Source: a virus
Strand: one strand, 5' to 3'
IMG/VR virus record: IMGVR_UViG_3300046002_002040
Location: 1-23,155 of that record
Length of the DNA stretch: 23,155 nucleotides
How positions within the stretch are numbered: position 1 is the stretch's first letter; every line of letters begins with the position of its first letter. The notes beneath the pieces are model-generated. The model searched no databases. It worked only from the letters and a program-made list of their open reading frames with translations, and had not been told where the DNA came from. Position numbers and translations under genes: made by a program. Below are positions 21,204 to 23,155 of the stretch, piece by piece.

Positions 21204-21394
21204 AACGGCACCTCTTGCATCCACTTCTGGCACTCGCCCACAGCCTCGGCAAACTCTGCTGGTGGCTTCATGAAGAACTCCACACACATCCCATCGTGGC
21301 CATAGTTCTCGCAGGTATGGCAGCAGCGTGGTGGCCCAGCACGATCCCACTCGCGCCACTGGACCAGGAACTCAGGTTCGGGTGGCCTGCTCAT
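21200..21394 (-). CDS. Small Cys-rich zinc-binding phage protein
   Basis: 64 residues from ATG 21394, with AAGGGG 6 bases upstream and a 4-base overlap with the previous stop. After a W-rich start (RPPEPEFLVQWREWDRAGPP) comes RCCHTCENYGHDGMCVEFFM, then KPPAEFAEAVGECQKWMQEV. Cysteines in the order CC..C, C, C with the aromatic residues around them suggest one zinc or Fe-S site. Proteins with the CHTCE.Y..DG.C..F...PP..FA....C..W pattern are often found just before VRR-NUC genes in phages. The role is unknown. A longer frame up to 21490 overlaps the preceding small gene and is not needed. Confidence 0.78.
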   Translation of the reverse strand: MSRPPEPEFLVQWREWDRAGPPRCCHTCENYGHDGMCVEFFMKPPAEFAEAVGECQKWMQEVPF

Positions 21395-21537
21395 TTCAGA
21401 CCCCTTTGCATTGCCTTCACCCAGCACCTGGCGCAGTGCCACTTCGAACGCAGCTCGACACCGCCCCTCGGCTCCTTGGCCACCTTGCACAGATCACACA
21501 TGCGCAGCTTCTGCGCCTTCACCAGTTCGTCAATCAT
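21391..21537 (-). CDS. 48-residue zinc-finger protein
   Basis: MIDELVKAQKLRMCDLCKVA, then KEPRGGVELRSKWHCARCWV, KAMQRGLK. Two CxxC pairs (CDLC and CARC, 20 residues apart) make a classic four-Cys zinc knuckle or treble-clef core, on a basic background. AAAGGAG lies 6 bases before ATG 21537, which overlaps the helicase stop (ATGA); the stop overlaps the next ATG. It is below common length limits and was found by reading the interval. Nucleic-acid or protein binding is likely, as for other phage proteins of this kind. Confidence 0.8.
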   Translation of the reverse strand: MIDELVKAQKLRMCDLCKVAKEPRGGVELRSKWHCARCWVKAMQRGLK

Positions 21538-23126
21538 TCCCAGCTCCTTTTCATCACTCTAAAAAATTTCCCGTCTTTGCGATACTCGATCAGCTTCGGC
21601 GGCGTGGCGTTGTTCATGTTCTGCACCATGTCAATCATGGCTTGCACTTTCAGGCCACCAGGCGCAATGCTGGCGCTGTTCGCAATACTCAGCAGCAGGC
21701 CCATCGCCCTCTGGCCAGCGTAACCCTCGTGCATGATCGGCAAGTATTCAGTGATCGGCGGCTCACTCAGCCCACCGTAATACGTCACCGCCAGCATCTC
21801 AATGCCAGAGGCCTTGCTGATGTGCTTGCGCCACGCCCAGCTGCTCACCTCCAGCTCTTGGCCCTCCAGCCCCATGATGTCGTCATTGCGCAACACCATC
21901 GCCTTCTTGACAGGCTCAGGGAACTGCTCACCGCACGACGGGCAGGTCATCACCGAGATATACACCAGCTCCCCACAGTGGTCGCACACCTTCACTGGCG
22001 CTTCGCCCTCACCATCGCTGCTCGACTTCTTCGGCGGCTGCACATTGGTGATCGGGCCGTGTGTCTCCACCACGCCAGCAAAGTCCAGCACCAGGCAGTG
22101 ATCGGTGTGGCTCTTGACCCTCATTCCCCTGCCGGCCATCTGCACATAAAGGCTGGCGCTCATCGTAGGGCGCAGCATGGCCACCAGGTCGATGTCTGGA
22201 TAGTCAAAGCCAGTCGTCAGCACATTGGCGTTGGTCAGCGCGCGCAGTCGGCCAGCCTTGAAGTCGGTCAGGATGCGCTCGCGCTCCTTCTTCGGCGTGT
22301 CACCAGTCACACACTCAGCGGCCACCCCCTGCTGGCGCAGGGCTTCGGCCACGTGCTGCGCGTGCTGCACACCAGCACAGAAGAACAGCCACGCCTTGCG
22401 CTCTCCAGCCAGGGCCACCACCTCGCGCACCACAGCCTGATTCTTGTCGTCCGTATCCACAGCAGCTTGCAGCTCAGACTCGATGAACTCGCCCCCGCGC
22501 TTCTTCACACCAGTGACATCCAGCTTGGCCTTGGTGATCTTCGAGCGCAGCGTGGACAGATACCCCTTAAACACCAGCTCCTCGATGCTCACAGGCGTCA
22601 GCAGATCATCAAACATCGCAGGCTTGTCGGTTATCAGGCCATGCCCCAAGCGGTACGGCGTGGCCGTCAGGCCAATCACGCGCAGGCTCGGATTGATTGC
22701 CTTCAACTCGGCCAGCAGCTTGCGATAACCGCCCTCGTCTTTGTGGTTGACCAAGTGGCACTCGTCAATGATCACCAGGTCGATATGCCCCAGCTCTCGC
22801 GCCTTGCTCCGCACCGACTGAATGCCAGCAAACGTGATCGGCTCCCCCAAGTCCTTGCGGCCAATGCTCGCGCTGTAGATCCCCATCGGCGCCCCAGGCC
22901 AGTGCTGGCGCATCTTCTCAGCGTTTTGCTCGATCAGCTCCTTGACATGGGTCAGCATCAAGACACGGGTTTCAGGCCAGTTCTGCAAAGCATCCTTGCA
23001 CAGCGCGGCCACAATGTGCGACTTGCCAGATCCGGTCGGCAGCACCAGGCATGGGTTGCCCAGGCTACCAGCCTCGAACCAGGCATACAGCTGATCGATG
23101 GTGCGCTGTTGGTATTCACGCAGCAT
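21534..23126 (-). CDS. SF2 DEAD/DEAH-type helicase with C-terminal zinc ribbon
   Basis: 530 residues from ATG 23126. Helicase motifs in order: N-terminal LREYQQRTIDQL (Q-tip-like), Walker A PTGSGKS (30-36), motif Ia LTHVKELIEQ, motif II DECH (121-124), motif III LTATP (153-157), motif IV-V NANVLTTGFDYP, motif VI QMAGRGMR (329-336). A four-Cys zinc ribbon follows (CDHC at 381-384, CPSC at 395-398), then about 120 residues of unknown fold. The layout is that of the phage SF2 helicases related to type III restriction subunits and to RecG/UvsW-like enzymes. It should move on DNA with ATP and serve in replication or recombination. The start overlaps an upstream stop (TGATG). It is the first full gene of this operon in the window. 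Confidence 0.93.
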   Translation of the reverse strand: MLREYQQRTIDQLYAWFEAGSLGNPCLVLPTGSGKSHIVAALCKDALQNWPETRVLMLTHVKELIEQNAEKMRQHWPGAPMGIYSASIGRKDLGEPITFAGIQSVRSKARELGHIDLVIIDECHLVNHKDEGGYRKLLAELKAINPSLRVIGLTATPYRLGHGLITDKPAMFDDLLTPVSIEELVFKGYLSTLRSKITKAKLDVTGVKKRGGEFIESELQAAVDTDDKNQAVVREVVALAGERKAWLFFCAGVQHAQHVAEALRQQGVAAECVTGDTPKKERERILTDFKAGRLRALTNANVLTTGFDYPDIDLVAMLRPTMSASLYVQMAGRGMRVKSHTDHCLVLDFAGVVETHGPITNVQPPKKSSSDGEGEAPVKVCDHCGELVYISVMTCPSCGEQFPEPVKKAMVLRNDDIMGLEGQELEVSSWAWRKHISKASGIEMLAVTYYGGLSEPPITEYLPIMHEGYAGQRAMGLLLSIANSASIAPGGLKVQAMIDMVQNMNNATPPKLIEYRKDGKFFRVMKRSWE

Positions 23127-23155
23127 CAACCCACCACCCTTCCGCCAAACTGCTT
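23126..23155 (-). CDS. C-terminal tail of an upstream gene (partial)
   Basis: The - strand is open from the right edge and ends in KQFGGRVVG and then TGA (23128-23126), overlapping the helicase ATG by one base (TGATG). Nine residues are too few to name the protein. The tight overlap matches the other joints of this operon, so a real coding tail is likely. Confidence 0.45.
   Translation of the reverse strand, partial: KQFGGRVVG

Noticed and set aside
1-23155. CRISPR array, tRNA, integrase, attachment site, insertion sequence or retron/diversity-generating element
   Set aside because: Looked for on both strands; no regularly spaced repeats, cloverleaf, recombinase motifs or reverse-transcriptase motifs were seen.

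Overview
The window reads as part of a tailed-phage genome (or prophage) of the P22-like, short-tailed type. The left 18 kb is a rightward late operon whose order closely follows the P22 virion block: portal end, scaffold, coat, gp4-like and gp10-like tail-hub proteins, gp14-like protein, the gp7/gp20/gp16-like ejection proteins, then a tailspike with a P22-type head-binding domain. The coat protein is 430 residues, the P22 length, and carries the same insertion-domain sequence signature. The host cannot be named from the sequence. The GC-rich codon use and general resemblance to phage proteins of Burkholderiales suggest a betaproteobacterial host, which is inference only.

Layout on the + strand: 1-7066 holds head and tail-hub genes with small lysine-rich genes interspersed, plus a strong bidirectional terminator just after the coat gene. 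7076-12628 holds small virion-associated proteins, a cysteine-cluster protein, the gp14-like protein and three ejection proteins, the first of which ends in an S74 intramolecular-chaperone domain. 12660-15507 is an AT-richer host-recognition module (tailspike, S74 fibre, small partner protein). 15531-18077 ends with a lysis cassette: an XhlA-like membrane protein, two unassigned membrane proteins, a holin-like protein and an M15-family endolysin.

At 18068 the + operon meets leftward genes tail to tail, with a 10-base overlap. The - strand from 23155 to 19500 is a tightly overlapping operon: SF2 helicase with zinc ribbon, two small Cys-cluster proteins, a stand-alone VRR-NUC nuclease, an unknown protein, an Arc-like ribbon-helix-helix protein, a PRA-PH/MazG-like pyrophosphohydrolase and an unknown protein. 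A second leftward group (19414 to 18068) has its own candidate extended -10 promoter and contains six small genes, including a 38-residue zinc-finger-like gene.

Nearly all intervals are coding; there is no gap above 300 bases. I saw no tRNA, CRISPR array, insertion sequence, integrase or attachment site. Nothing here is clearly a new defence or mobile system. The most unusual points are the S74 domain on the ejection protein, the candidate replacement of the gp26 tail needle, the spanin-less lysis cassette with extra membrane proteins, and the separately promoted small gene at 19094-19414.
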